Origin: Deltaproteobacteria bacterium
Lineage (GTDB): Bacteria > Myxococcota_A > UBA796 > UBA2385
Direction: 5' to 3'
DNA length: 64,000 nucleotides
NCBI GenBank assembly: GCA_018401435.1
Contig: JAGYJW010000004.1
Location: forward strand, 124,001-188,000
Part shown: piece by piece, positions 51,358-59,686 of the stretch
Layout: every line of letters starts with the position of its first letter
How positions within the stretch are numbered: position 1 is the first letter of the stretch
The notes under the pieces: generated by a model
What the model was told of the DNA's origin: nothing
The model's input: only the letters and a program-made list of their open reading frames with translations
Databases searched by the model: none
Position numbers and translations under genes: made by a program

Positions 51358-52527
51358 ATGAACGACGACCTGATTCATCGCTGGCGCTCCGGTGAGCCCA
51401 CCGCCACCACCGCGGTGCGCAATGGCGTGCGCTCCATCGCCGAGCGCGTCCTGGGTCACCCCATGCTGGTGCAGTCGGTCGGCCCCGCAGCCGCCGCCCA
51501 GCTGGGGCGCGAAGATCGGCGCAGAGAGCTGACTTCCGAGGTTGCCCGCGAGGTCATGTCGCGGCGGGTGGACAGCGCCGCCCAGCTGACGGCGATGGCC
51601 CTGGTGGTGGCCGGCCGGCATGCGGTCGAGGCCCTGCAGAAGGCCCATCCCCCCATCGAGGGCGCCCACCTGCCGCCCCAGGTGGCGGTGACCCTGGCCC
51701 TGGCCCCGGGCGGCCTGGTGGGTGGGGTGCGGGATGCGGCCGAGCGCCACCTCGCCGAGTGTTCGCATTGTGTCGAGGATCTTCGCCTGATCGCGCGCAT
51801 CGCCGCGGCACAGGAGGCCTCGGACCCCGATGGCCCCGACCACGACGACATCGCCGAGGAAGCCCGCAGGGTGGAGGCCCTCTTCGCCGAGGCCGAGGCC
51901 GATCTGCAGGCGCCGGCGCCTTCGGCCGCCCAGGCGCGCCGGACCGCCAGCGCCGCCCGCGGCGGTCGGCGCGTGCTCCCGGCGCCTCCCAAGCCCCGCC
52001 GGGCCTGGCTCCTCGCCCTGCCGGTGCTGGTGCTGGTGGGCCTGGGCCTGTGGTTGGCCCGGGCGCCAGAGTCCCCGGTCTCGCGGGGCCCCGTGGCCGG
52101 TCTGGCCGAGCTGGCCGATCGCAGCCCGCCCGAGGTCGCCCGCCTGGGGGATCTGCCCAGCGAGGTGCAATTCGCCGTGGCCGACCTCAGCCGGGGCGAC
52201 TGCAAGACCGCGGCGGGTCGCTTCCGGTCGGCCCGAGGGCGGGCGCCCAAAGAGCTGCGCCTCTTCTTGCTGGAAGGGGCCTCCTTCATTTGCGCCAACG
52301 AGGGCAGCAAGGCCCTCAAGGTCTTTGCCGAACTCGAGGCCGAGCTGCCAGAAGGACAGGAGCCGCCCCGCGCCTTGCATTGGTACAAGGCCCAGGCCCA
52401 CCTCCTGCAAGGCGAGGCCGATCCAGCGCTGGCGCAGCTTCAGCAGGCGGCCATCCACGATGCGGGGCATCGAAAGGCTGCCGACGAGCAGATCTCCCGG
52501 GTGCGGGCCTTGCTTCAGGCCCCTTGA
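51358..52527 (+). CDS. Membrane protein with anti-sigma-like HxxxCxxC and C-terminal TPR-like domain
   Basis: The protein has 389 residues. The N-terminal half is cytoplasmic and holds AERHLAECSHCVEDL, the HxxxCxxC zinc motif of anti-sigma factors. A membrane helix (AWLLALPVLVLVGLGLWLAR) sits near residue 220. The outer half is helical, with TPR-like pairs (LRLFLLEGASFICANEGSKA, then RALHWYKAQAHLLQGEADPA). It starts 97 bases from the divergent NtrC-type gene, so they may share control. No ECF sigma gene is adjacent, so the sigma partner is unknown. The last 13 bases overlap the opposing gene. Confidence 0.75.
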   Translation: MNDDLIHRWRSGEPTATTAVRNGVRSIAERVLGHPMLVQSVGPAAAAQLGREDRRRELTSEVAREVMSRRVDSAAQLTAMALVVAGRHAVEALQKAHPPIEGAHLPPQVAVTLALAPGGLVGGVRDAAERHLAECSHCVEDLRLIARIAAAQEASDPDGPDHDDIAEEARRVEALFAEAEADLQAPAPSAAQARRTASAARGGRRVLPAPPKPRRAWLLALPVLVLVGLGLWLARAPESPVSRGPVAGLAELADRSPPEVARLGDLPSEVQFAVADLSRGDCKTAAGRFRSARGRAPKELRLFLLEGASFICANEGSKALKVFAELEAELPEGQEPPRALHWYKAQAHLLQGEADPALAQLQQAAIHDAGHRKAADEQISRVRALLQAP

Positions 52528-53429
52528 TCCGCGTCCGCGTCGTCGGGCCAGTCATCGAAGGGTCGCAGGGCGGGCCAACCCGGCCGGGCCAGCCAGGCGC
52601 CGAAGAAGCCGTCGCAGCGGTCGTCGGCCACACAGAAGCGGCAGCCGTCGTCTTTGTGGAAGGCCAGCAGATCCGGCAGGAAGAGCAGGGCCGCTCCCCC
52701 CTGGTGGTCTGCGTCCACATACCATCGGTTCTGGGTGCGGCGCATGCGCTGGGCATACCGGCCCAGGAAGCAGGCGGGCAGCCCCTTCACCCAGCAAGGC
52801 AGCCCGAGGGCCTGCAAGTGGGCCAGGGCAGGCATCAGGGCCCGCAGCGCCTCCTGGGGGGAGGGGACCCGGGCGGGGTCGAGGCCGGCATGGTGGAAGG
52901 GAAAGGTGAAGCCCAGGCCCGCCGGCCCGAGGGCAACGAGGCGGCGGCTGGCCCCTTCCAGCTGCGGCAGCGCGTCGTCCCACAGCACCAGGTTGAGCTG
53001 CAGCCGGCCGCGCGCGGGGTGGTCTGCCAAGGCGTCCAGGGCGCCCGAGAGCGCGTCGTCGGGCTGCACGGTGAGCGCCAGGCCGTCGATGCCCTGCAGC
53101 AGGTCCGCCGGCGCCCCCAGCAGGTCGGCGGCGTCGGTGTGCAGCACCACCCGCAGCAGGCCCTCCTGTCGACCCAGGGCCAGGGCGCCAGGCAGATCCG
53201 GCCGCGCCAGCAGCCCTGCTCCCGACAGCACCAGGCCCGAACAGGGCGCCGTCCGCGGGCCGCGCAATCCTGCTGTGAAGTGCAGGATATTCGCCCGCAA
53301 TTCCGATTCGGTCAGGCTGCGGGAGGGGGCTGGGGCGCCGGCTTGCACCCGCCCGGCATGGGGCTGCTGGGCGCGGATCTGCACGGTGGTGGGCGTGGCC
53401 ACGGCACCCTTGGTGGTCCAACGGATCAT
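52515..53429 (-). CDS. Radical-SAM-like protein lacking the cluster cysteines
   Basis: The protein has 304 residues and looks like a radical SAM fold. TPTTVQIRA is where such enzymes usually begin the cluster loop. The Ser/Gly loop SGLVLSGAGLLARPDLPG corresponds to the SAM-binding SGGEP-like motif, and strand-helix units follow. The CxxxCxxC that holds the 4Fe-4S cluster is absent: no Cys occurs in the first 55 residues. The C-terminus keeps an auxiliary-type Cys set (GCRFCVADDRCDGFFGAWLA) and RRTQNRWYVD. It may be a non-catalytic relative, or a binding partner. Start ATG 53429; the stop end overlaps the opposing gene. Confidence 0.68.
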   Translation of the reverse strand: MIRWTTKGAVATPTTVQIRAQQPHAGRVQAGAPAPSRSLTESELRANILHFTAGLRGPRTAPCSGLVLSGAGLLARPDLPGALALGRQEGLLRVVLHTDAADLLGAPADLLQGIDGLALTVQPDDALSGALDALADHPARGRLQLNLVLWDDALPQLEGASRRLVALGPAGLGFTFPFHHAGLDPARVPSPQEALRALMPALAHLQALGLPCWVKGLPACFLGRYAQRMRRTQNRWYVDADHQGGAALLFLPDLLAFHKDDGCRFCVADDRCDGFFGAWLARPGWPALRPFDDWPDDADADQGA

Positions 53430-53469
53430 CGGGTGCTTCTAAGCTGCCGGGTGGCGCCGTGCCGGGGGC

Positions 53470-54264
53470 TCAGCAGCCGGTGGTGTCGAGCTGCGCGGCG
53501 GGGGCGACCAGGTCGCCGGGGGCGGCCAGGCGGCTGAGCAGGAGCTGGGTGCGGCTGCGGTTGCCTTCGACATCCAGCTCCAGGAGCAGGTCCGTCTCGC
53601 CGTCGCCGTCGAGGTCGCCGGCCCACAGCAGGTAGGGGCCGCCATCGGGGTCGGCCTGGGCCATCTGGGCCAGCTCTTGCACCCGCAGACCCCCTGCCGG
53701 GTCCTTCCGGTGCAGGGCGATGCGGATGCCGCTGTGGGGGTCGATGCGGTCGGGGTCGGTCATCCCGTCGCCGTCGGTGACCACCAGCCTCGTGCCCAGC
53801 GGGCCGCCGGGCAGGTCCCAGCGGCTGCCGGCCGAGAGCAGGGCGTGGGCCGGCCAGATGCCGCTCACCGGACCCGCCTGCAGGGGCAGCCCGTGCAGGA
53901 GGAGCAGGGCCTCGGCCGCGCCGCCATCGGCCAGGGTCGCGCCCACATCCACGCCACTCTGCTGGCTGGGGCCCGCGTCCCGGATGGGATCGAAGCTGGC
54001 GCGGGCGCCCACCTGGGCCGGACTCAGCCGCATGCCCTCCGCGTCCATGACCAGGGCCAGCCAGCCCTGGGTGGGCAAGGTGGCCGGGTTGGGGACCTCG
54101 TCCCCGTGGAAGAGCCCGGGCTCCAACATCAGGCCGGGCAGCGGCCGATCGGGGGTGGCCGCGGGCCGCAGGATCGCGATGGGGGCGTCGGCCTGGGGCT
54201 GGGGCAAGGGGCCGATGCCGGTGGGCAAAGCGGCGAGGAGGGCGAAGGCGCTGAAGAGCGGCAT
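53470..54264 (-). CDS. Secreted FG-GAP/VCBS-like protein
   Basis: The protein has 264 residues. The start at ATG 54264 precedes a signal-like stretch (MPLFSAFALLAALPTGIG). The body is strand-rich and carries VTDGDGMTDPDRID and WAGDLDGDGETDLLLELDVE, the DxDxDG calcium loops of FG-GAP/VCBS repeats. It ends with a Cys as its last residue. It is probably exported; the role is unknown. An upstream in-frame ATG would add 29 residues without a signal peptide, so it is rejected. Confidence 0.7.
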   Translation of the reverse strand: MPLFSAFALLAALPTGIGPLPQPQADAPIAILRPAATPDRPLPGLMLEPGLFHGDEVPNPATLPTQGWLALVMDAEGMRLSPAQVGARASFDPIRDAGPSQQSGVDVGATLADGGAAEALLLLHGLPLQAGPVSGIWPAHALLSAGSRWDLPGGPLGTRLVVTDGDGMTDPDRIDPHSGIRIALHRKDPAGGLRVQELAQMAQADPDGGPYLLWAGDLDGDGETDLLLELDVEGNRSRTQLLLSRLAAPGDLVAPAAQLDTTGC

Positions 54265-54348
54265 GGGGGCTCCCGGGTGCTGCCGCCCATGATTGCAAGC
54301 TGCGTGCCAGGCCCCGCAGCGGACGCTGGGCGCCCGCCGCACCGATTC

Positions 54349-54365
54349 CACTGCGTTTCGCAGTG
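54349..54365. terminator. Perfect 7-bp hairpin between genes
   Basis: CACTGCG-TTT-CGCAGTG forms a 7-bp stem. It lies 20 bases after the stop of the PA0069-type gene (minus strand) and ahead of the FG-GAP gene, so it could end the upstream transcript. No T-run follows. It may instead be an operator for the gene at 54264. Confidence 0.35.
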
Positions 54366-54384
54366 TGACCTGATGCGTTTCAGA

Positions 54385-55425
54385 TCATCGGGCTGGGCCC
54401 GGCGGAAAGAGCCCGACTTGTACGCCTTGGCCCGGCCGACGAAAGGGGCCGGGATCGGGCCTGGGGGGGGGATCCTGGAAGCCCAGCCGCCGGACGAAGG
54501 TGTCAAAGAGGCGCCGGGTGGCGGCCCAGGCCTCGCCCTGACCCTTCATGCGCTGCCCCGGGGGCCCCCCCGACAGGGGGCCCTCCCCGCGCATGCGGCG
54601 GATGCGGGCCAGGATGCTGTCGGCCCGCAGGGGCAGGGCCTCGCGCAGGCGCTCGGTGAAGACCTGCTCGACCGAGGGCGACAGCCGAACCGGAATCATC
54701 CAGGCCCAGGCCGCCCCTGCGTCCCGGGCGGCCTGCAAGGCGGCAGGGATGCCGGCGTCGTTGAGGCCGGGGATGACCGGGCTGATGGAGACGCCCACCG
54801 GGATGCCGGCGTCGGCCAGGGCGGCGATGGCGGCGAAGCGGCGGGAGGGGGCCGGCGCCCCGGGCTCGATCAGCCGGCAGAGCTCCTCGTCGGCGATGGG
54901 GATGGAGAGGTTCACCCGCACCGCGTCGTGGGCGGCCAGCGCCTGCAACAGGTCGATGTCCCGGGTGACGAGGGGCGAGCGCGTGATGATGCCCACGGGG
55001 TTGCGGTAGCGGGCGCAGACCTCGAGGAGGCCGCGGGTGAGGGCGTAGCGGCGCTCGATCGGCTGGTAGGGGTCGGTGACGCCCGACAGCACCACGCCCT
55101 CGCCGGTCCAGGAGGCCTTGTCGAAGGCGGCCTGCAGCAGGGCCGGCGCATCCAGCTTCACCCGAAGCCGGCGTTCAAAGTCAGTTCCGGCGCCCATGTC
55201 CAGGTATTCGTGGAAGGCCCGCGCATAGCAGTAGGCGCAGGCGTGGGTGCAGCCCCGGTAGGGGTTGACCGACCAGGTGAAGGGGATGTCGGGGCTGTCG
55301 TTTCGCGCCAGGATGCTGCGGCTGTGGTCCTGGCGGATCTCCAGCCGCGCCGGGGGCGGGGCCTCGTCCCAGTCGATCTCGGTGCTGCGGAAGCGCCCCA
55401 GGGGGTTGGAGACGGGCCTGCTCAT
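54385..55425 (-). CDS. PA0069-family radical SAM protein
   Basis: The protein has 346 residues and belongs to the radical SAM superfamily, which generates a 5'-deoxyadenosyl radical. The cluster motif is NPYRGCTHACAYCYARAFHE (CxxxCxYC). The SAM-contact loop is LSGVTDPYQPIERRYALTRG, and later strands include IGIITRSPL-like (here VGIITRSPLVTRDIDLL) and VSISPVIPGLND. The clade is widespread; its substrate is not established. The start ATG 55425 is secure. The gene lies last in a run of four same-strand genes with short gaps (58361-54385). Confidence 0.88.
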   Translation of the reverse strand: MSRPVSNPLGRFRSTEIDWDEAPPPARLEIRQDHSRSILARNDSPDIPFTWSVNPYRGCTHACAYCYARAFHEYLDMGAGTDFERRLRVKLDAPALLQAAFDKASWTGEGVVLSGVTDPYQPIERRYALTRGLLEVCARYRNPVGIITRSPLVTRDIDLLQALAAHDAVRVNLSIPIADEELCRLIEPGAPAPSRRFAAIAALADAGIPVGVSISPVIPGLNDAGIPAALQAARDAGAAWAWMIPVRLSPSVEQVFTERLREALPLRADSILARIRRMRGEGPLSGGPPGQRMKGQGEAWAATRRLFDTFVRRLGFQDPPPRPDPGPFRRPGQGVQVGLFPPGPAR

Positions 55426-55458
55426 CTGTTCAGGCTAACGCGACCCGGCCCCCTGGCA

Positions 55459-56241
55459 TCAGAAGGTCCACCACAGGTTGAGGTAGAGCCAGGGCAGCAC
55501 ATTGGGAAAGTTGATGGGCCCCTCGCCGATGACGGCCAGCGCCCGGTTCACGCCCGCTCCCAGGTTGGGGGTGTAGACCAGCCCGGGGCCCACATTCAGG
55601 CGAAGGGTGCGCCAGGCCCAGGCCCAGGCCACCCCCCCGTTGGCAGAGACCGTGCCCCCCGACAGGGTGGGACCCAGGTCGAGGTTGAGCTGCACCCGGA
55701 AGTTCTGCCGGTCGGTCTTGACGCGGTCATAAGACAGCCGCAGCGGCAGGCTGTCGGCGTTGAGCACCGCCGTGGCCTCGTTCTTTGTCCCCCTTCCCGT
55801 CACCGTCGTCTCTTGCAGCTTGCCATAGCCCAGGGCGAGGTTGACGCGGTCATAGTCCGCCACCCGCAAGGTGAGGGTGCTCAACAGCGAGGCGTCCCAG
55901 CTGGCCCCCGACCAGGTGGCGGATCCGGCCGGGGTCAAGGACAGGGCCAGGCGGTCGCCGTTGACCACCGGCACCTCGATGCCCGCGCCGGGGCGGCCGA
56001 GGGCCCCCAACAGCCAGACATCGAGCTGGGCCTTGCCCCCCAGGGTGAAGCTGCTCCGGGTGGACAGGCGGATCTGCTGGGCGCCCTTGGGCAGCACATG
56101 GGCTGTGTCGGCCAGCTCGCCGCTGTTGAGCGGCGTGTAGGCCTCGCGGGGGGGCGGCGGCGGGGCAGAGGGCATGCCCTGGGCCTGGGCCGCCGGTCCG
56201 GCCGCGAGGTGTAGAAAGGCGGCGAAGATCGACGGAATCAT
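55459..56241 (-). CDS. Outer-membrane beta-barrel-like protein
   Basis: The protein has 260 residues. MIPSIFAAFLHLAAGPAAQA is a signal peptide. A Pro-rich spacer comes next, then alternating strands (LRVADYDRVNLALGYGKLQE, LRLSYDRVKTDRQNFRVQLN) and a C-terminal aromatic strand LYLNLWWTF ending in Phe, the usual end of barrel proteins. It likely spans the outer membrane, but no family is recognised. It lies 24 bases downstream of mqnD. Confidence 0.7.
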   Translation of the reverse strand: MIPSIFAAFLHLAAGPAAQAQGMPSAPPPPPREAYTPLNSGELADTAHVLPKGAQQIRLSTRSSFTLGGKAQLDVWLLGALGRPGAGIEVPVVNGDRLALSLTPAGSATWSGASWDASLLSTLTLRVADYDRVNLALGYGKLQETTVTGRGTKNEATAVLNADSLPLRLSYDRVKTDRQNFRVQLNLDLGPTLSGGTVSANGGVAWAWAWRTLRLNVGPGLVYTPNLGAGVNRALAVIGEGPINFPNVLPWLYLNLWWTF

Positions 56242-56265
56242 GGTTCTCTCGCGGGCTGGGTGGCC

Positions 56266-57123
56266 TCAGGGGGCAAAATCCAGGGGGCCGGTTTCGGGCA
56301 GCAGCTTGAGGGCCGCGCCCCGGTCCAACAGCTCGCGGATGCCGGCGCGCCCGTCGTCGCCATAGTCCAGCGTGTCGGCATTGGCGTAGAGCGAGAGGTA
56401 GTGGTCCACCTGTTGCCGGCTGCGCAGGGGCCCCGCTCCGCGATCCAGCAGCCAGCCGATGGCGTCTTCGCGGTGGTCCAGCGCGTGGGCGATGCTCTGG
56501 CGCATCACTGCGCTGGCCGCGGCGATGGTGGGCGCGCCCAGGCTGCGGCGGATGGCGTTGCCGCCCAGCGGCAAGGGCAGGCCGGTCTCGTCCAGCCACC
56601 AGGCGCCAATGTCGAGAATGGAGTGCAGGCCGTGATCCTGGAAGGTCAGCCGGCCCTCGTGGATCAGCAGGGCGGCGTCCACCCGTCCCTCGGCCAGGGC
56701 TTCAAAGCTGCGCTCGGGCGGCGTGATGGGGATGACCACGGGCTCGAAGTCGCAGAACATGCGCAGCACGGTGTAGGCGGTGGTGCTGGTGCCCGGAACG
56801 CCGATGCGCTTGCCCGCGAGGTCGGCCGGGTCGAGGGCCATGGGGGCCACCACCACGGGGCCATAGCCGCGGCCCACCGATCCGCCGTGGGGGAGCAGCA
56901 TCCAGTCGGCCTGCAGCTGCGGGTACCAGGCGATGCTGATGGCCGAGACGTCGGGCACGCGGGTCACCCGCTCGCCCCGGGCGACCCGGTTGAGGGCGTC
57001 GGTGTCGGCGGTGCCGATGTCGAAGGCCAGGTCCCCCGGGTCGATCAAGCCCAGCATCAGGGCCCGGAACATGAAGAGGTCATCGGCGTCGGGGCTGATG
57101 GCGCAGCGGAGGGTGGTGGCCAT
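56266..57123 (-). CDS. MqnD-like menaquinone (futalosine pathway) protein
   Basis: The protein has 285 residues and a two-lobed periplasmic-binding fold of the MqnA/MqnD family. The start LRCAISPDADDLFMFRALML fits MqnD-type enzymes (1,4-dihydroxy-6-naphthoate synthase), and RIGVPGTSTTAYTVLRMFC and ALLIHEGRLTFQDHGL are other conserved loops. The latter carries the His expected in the active site. Other mqn genes are not in the window, so the exact reaction is inferred. The gene sits eight bases after the PP2C gene. Confidence 0.8.
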   Translation of the reverse strand: MATTLRCAISPDADDLFMFRALMLGLIDPGDLAFDIGTADTDALNRVARGERVTRVPDVSAISIAWYPQLQADWMLLPHGGSVGRGYGPVVVAPMALDPADLAGKRIGVPGTSTTAYTVLRMFCDFEPVVIPITPPERSFEALAEGRVDAALLIHEGRLTFQDHGLHSILDIGAWWLDETGLPLPLGGNAIRRSLGAPTIAAASAVMRQSIAHALDHREDAIGWLLDRGAGPLRSRQQVDHYLSLYANADTLDYGDDGRAGIRELLDRGAALKLLPETGPLDFAP

Positions 57124-57131
57124 GGGCGGGC

Positions 57132-58361
57132 TCAGGAGGGGGAGGTGCCGGCGGCCTTGTGGGCGCGCTGGGCGAGCAGCAGGTTGGATTCGCCCAGACG
57201 GCTGCCCAGGGTGGCCAGCATGCGCCACAGCATCTGGTTGCCCAGGGCGGGCTCGCGCACGCAGAATTCCTGGAGCTCGGCCCGGCGGATGAGGATGGCC
57301 GAGCCATAGGTGCGGCCGGTCACCGTGGCGGTGCGGTGGTGGTCTTCGAGCAGGCCCAGCTCGCCGAAGTGCTCGCCGCCTTGCAGGGTGGCCAGCTCGA
57401 CGCCGGATCGCGTGACCGCCACCTCGCCCTGCACGATGACGAACATGGCGTCGCCCGTGCTGCCCTCTTGAACCAGCTGCTGGCCGGGAGTGAAGAAGAG
57501 CTCGCGGCAGATGCGGGACACGCGCAATCGGGCGTGAAAGGGCAGCCCCCGAAACAAGAAGAGCTCTTGCATGACCTGAGCCCGGGCCCGGGCGGCCTCG
57601 GTCTGGGGGGTGGCCTCGGGCTCCACCAGCACCACGCTGACGTTGTCGGGGCCGCCGGCGTCCAGGGCGGCCTCGATCAGGTGGCGGGTGGCGGTGTCCA
57701 CCTCGTCCTGGCTGGCCATCTCTTCGATGCGGTCGGTGGCCACGGGGTCAGACAGGCCGTCGGTATTGAGCACCAGCCGGTCCCCCGGCAGGATCTCGAT
57801 GCTCATCAGGTCGGCTTGCACCGTGGGGTAGAGGCCCACCGCCCGGGTGATGACGCTGCGGTAGCGCGAGCGCTTGGCCTCTTCGAAGGTCATCTGGCCG
57901 GTGCGCACCAGCTCGTTGACCATGCTGTGGTCTTCGGTGAGCTGGCGGATCAGGCCGTCGCGCACCAGCCAGGCCCGGCTGTCACCCACATGGGCCACGA
58001 AGGCGGCGCCGCCGCCGACCAGCGAGGCCACCAGGGTGGTGGTCATGCCGCGGCGGCCGATGGCCTCGGACTCCTCGTAGACCCGCTGGCTGGCCTGTTG
58101 GCAGACCTCGTCCAGGGCCTCCAGCACCTCGTTTCGGGTGGACCACTCGGGGTTTTCGGCGTATTTGCGCACAGACGCAGAGAGGCGGGGGGCGGCGGCC
58201 TGGAAGGTCTCGATGGTGAGGGCCGAGGCCACCTCGCCGGCCGCCCGGCCCCCCACACCATCGGCGACGACAAAGAGGCCGAACTCGGGCAGAGCGAGCA
58301 CGGCGTCTTCATTCTGCTCGCGCTTCTTTCCGGGGTGGGTCTGGGCGCTGAATCGGATCAT
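57132..58361 (-). CDS. PP2C-family protein phosphatase fused to a cyclic-nucleotide-binding domain
   Basis: The protein has 409 residues and is cytoplasmic. Residues 1-245 are a PPM/PP2C Ser/Thr phosphatase with RFSAQTHPGKKREQNEDAVL, VADGVGGRAAGEVAS, AHVGDSRAWLV, LVLNTDGLSD and GGPDNVSVVLVE, giving all metal-binding Asp residues. Residues 270-390 are a cyclic-nucleotide-binding domain. Its phosphate-binding cassette GGEHFGELGLLEDHHRTATV keeps the key Glu and Arg, so cAMP or cGMP binding is plausible. The phosphatase would be tuned by a cyclic nucleotide. GGAGG lies before ATG 58361, and mqnD follows directly. Confidence 0.93.
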   Translation of the reverse strand: MIRFSAQTHPGKKREQNEDAVLALPEFGLFVVADGVGGRAAGEVASALTIETFQAAAPRLSASVRKYAENPEWSTRNEVLEALDEVCQQASQRVYEESEAIGRRGMTTTLVASLVGGGAAFVAHVGDSRAWLVRDGLIRQLTEDHSMVNELVRTGQMTFEEAKRSRYRSVITRAVGLYPTVQADLMSIEILPGDRLVLNTDGLSDPVATDRIEEMASQDEVDTATRHLIEAALDAGGPDNVSVVLVEPEATPQTEAARARAQVMQELFLFRGLPFHARLRVSRICRELFFTPGQQLVQEGSTGDAMFVIVQGEVAVTRSGVELATLQGGEHFGELGLLEDHHRTATVTGRTYGSAILIRRAELQEFCVREPALGNQMLWRMLATLGSRLGESNLLLAQRAHKAAGTSPS

Positions 58362-58410
58362 CGGTCCTCCCGCCGGCGCCATCCGCCGACCCGATCACAA
58401 GGGACTGGGC

Positions 58411-59607
58411 TCACAATACCGGCACGGGGATGCTGCGGACGACGACCGCCTCACCGATCGCGCCTTCGCGCACCGGCAGCAGGGACACCCGCAGGGTCGC
58501 GCGCTGGGCCTTGTGCTTCTGGTCGACCTGCAGCACAGGCGTCACCTGCAAGGCGCCGCCCGCGACGATGCGGTTGTCGGCCAGGGTGCGCCAGGGCGGC
58601 GCGTCTTCGACCCTTCGGCCGATGTCCTGGGTGAAGGCGGGGGCCAACGCCTTTCCGTCGGCGCCGGTCAGCTCCACCGACAGGCGGTAGGACTTGAAGG
58701 GCGAGCCGGTGGGAAAGCTGTGGCCAGCCCCGGTGTTCTGCACGGTGATCTGCAGGCGGTAGTCCTGGCCCCGCTGAAATTCGGGGGCGGGCAGATCCAC
58801 CAGGATGGACACGGCGCGCGCGCTGTCGGTGGCAAAGGCGTGGGACGCCTGCACCACCCGGCTGCTGGCGGCGGCGACCCCGGCCACGGGCGCCATATGG
58901 CAGTCCTGGCAGCGCACGCCAGCGGCCGCATAGCCGCTGCGCTCCCACTCTCCAAAGGTGTCGTAGAAGGGCTGGTCGGCGCCGGGCCAGGTGAGCTGGT
59001 GGCAGCTGGCGCAAAAGGCGCTGGTGCTCAGCTCGGTGGAGACGGCGACCGGGTGGGGGGCGCTGCTGACCGCGCGGGGGCCGAGCACCTGGCCATCCCG
59101 CACATGGCAGGCGGCGCAGGTGACGCCTTCGCTCATCAGGCCGGCATCCCACTGGGTGTTGGGCTGCAGATCCGGGCGCGCCAGGTCGCCGGCCACATAG
59201 CCGGCCGCAAGGCGGGGGTGCTGGTTGGTCAGGGGCAGGTGGCAGGACAGGCAGGCGGTGGAGCCGCCCACGCCATCGAGGGCCGCTTGGAAGTGGGGGT
59301 CCTGCCAGGCGGTGGCATGGGCTGTGCCCGCCCAGGCGTCGTGGGCCTGCACATGGCAGGCGTTGCAGCCCTGGGCCGACAGGTTGGCCAGGCCGTCGGG
59401 GGTCTGCTGCACGGCGACGGGCAGGCCGTCGGGGAAGAGGGGCGGCGCGGTGGGCGCATGGGGCGCCGCCTCCGCAGGCGGGGCCGGCGCCTCGTCAACG
59501 GGGGCGGGGTCGCCCTTCTTGCCGAAGAGGCCGAGGCCACCCGCGGCGGCAACGCCGACGCCGAGCACGAGCGCCAGCAGGATGCGGGAGATGGGCCACC
59601 TCGTCAT
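58411..59607 (-). CDS. Pentaheme c-type cytochrome
   Basis: The protein has 398 residues. A signal/anchor helix (ILLALVLGVGVAAAGGLGLF) starts the protein, followed by a Pro/Ala-rich spacer. Five CxxCH haem sites are present: CNACH, CLSCH, CAACH, CASCH and CQDCH. The C-terminal part holds GAGHSFPTGSPFKSY, the GHxFPTG element of multihaem c554-like cytochromes. It is a periplasmic electron carrier or reductase; the partner is unknown. It is the same strand as the PP2C gene (49-base gap) and the moeZ gene (79 bases). Confidence 0.9.
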   Translation of the reverse strand: MTRWPISRILLALVLGVGVAAAGGLGLFGKKGDPAPVDEAPAPPAEAAPHAPTAPPLFPDGLPVAVQQTPDGLANLSAQGCNACHVQAHDAWAGTAHATAWQDPHFQAALDGVGGSTACLSCHLPLTNQHPRLAAGYVAGDLARPDLQPNTQWDAGLMSEGVTCAACHVRDGQVLGPRAVSSAPHPVAVSTELSTSAFCASCHQLTWPGADQPFYDTFGEWERSGYAAAGVRCQDCHMAPVAGVAAASSRVVQASHAFATDSARAVSILVDLPAPEFQRGQDYRLQITVQNTGAGHSFPTGSPFKSYRLSVELTGADGKALAPAFTQDIGRRVEDAPPWRTLADNRIVAGGALQVTPVLQVDQKHKAQRATLRVSLLPVREGAIGEAVVVRSIPVPVL

Positions 59608-59686
59608 GAGAATCTTCGGGGGGCCTTATCCCGCTTCGGGGGTGGCTGTCCCGCTACGCGCCGGGTTGCCGGACCCGGCGCGGCGC

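Noticed and set aside
53677-56214. 845-codon open frame on the + strand
   Set aside because: Antisense to three genes with signal peptides or radical SAM motifs; no domains of its own.
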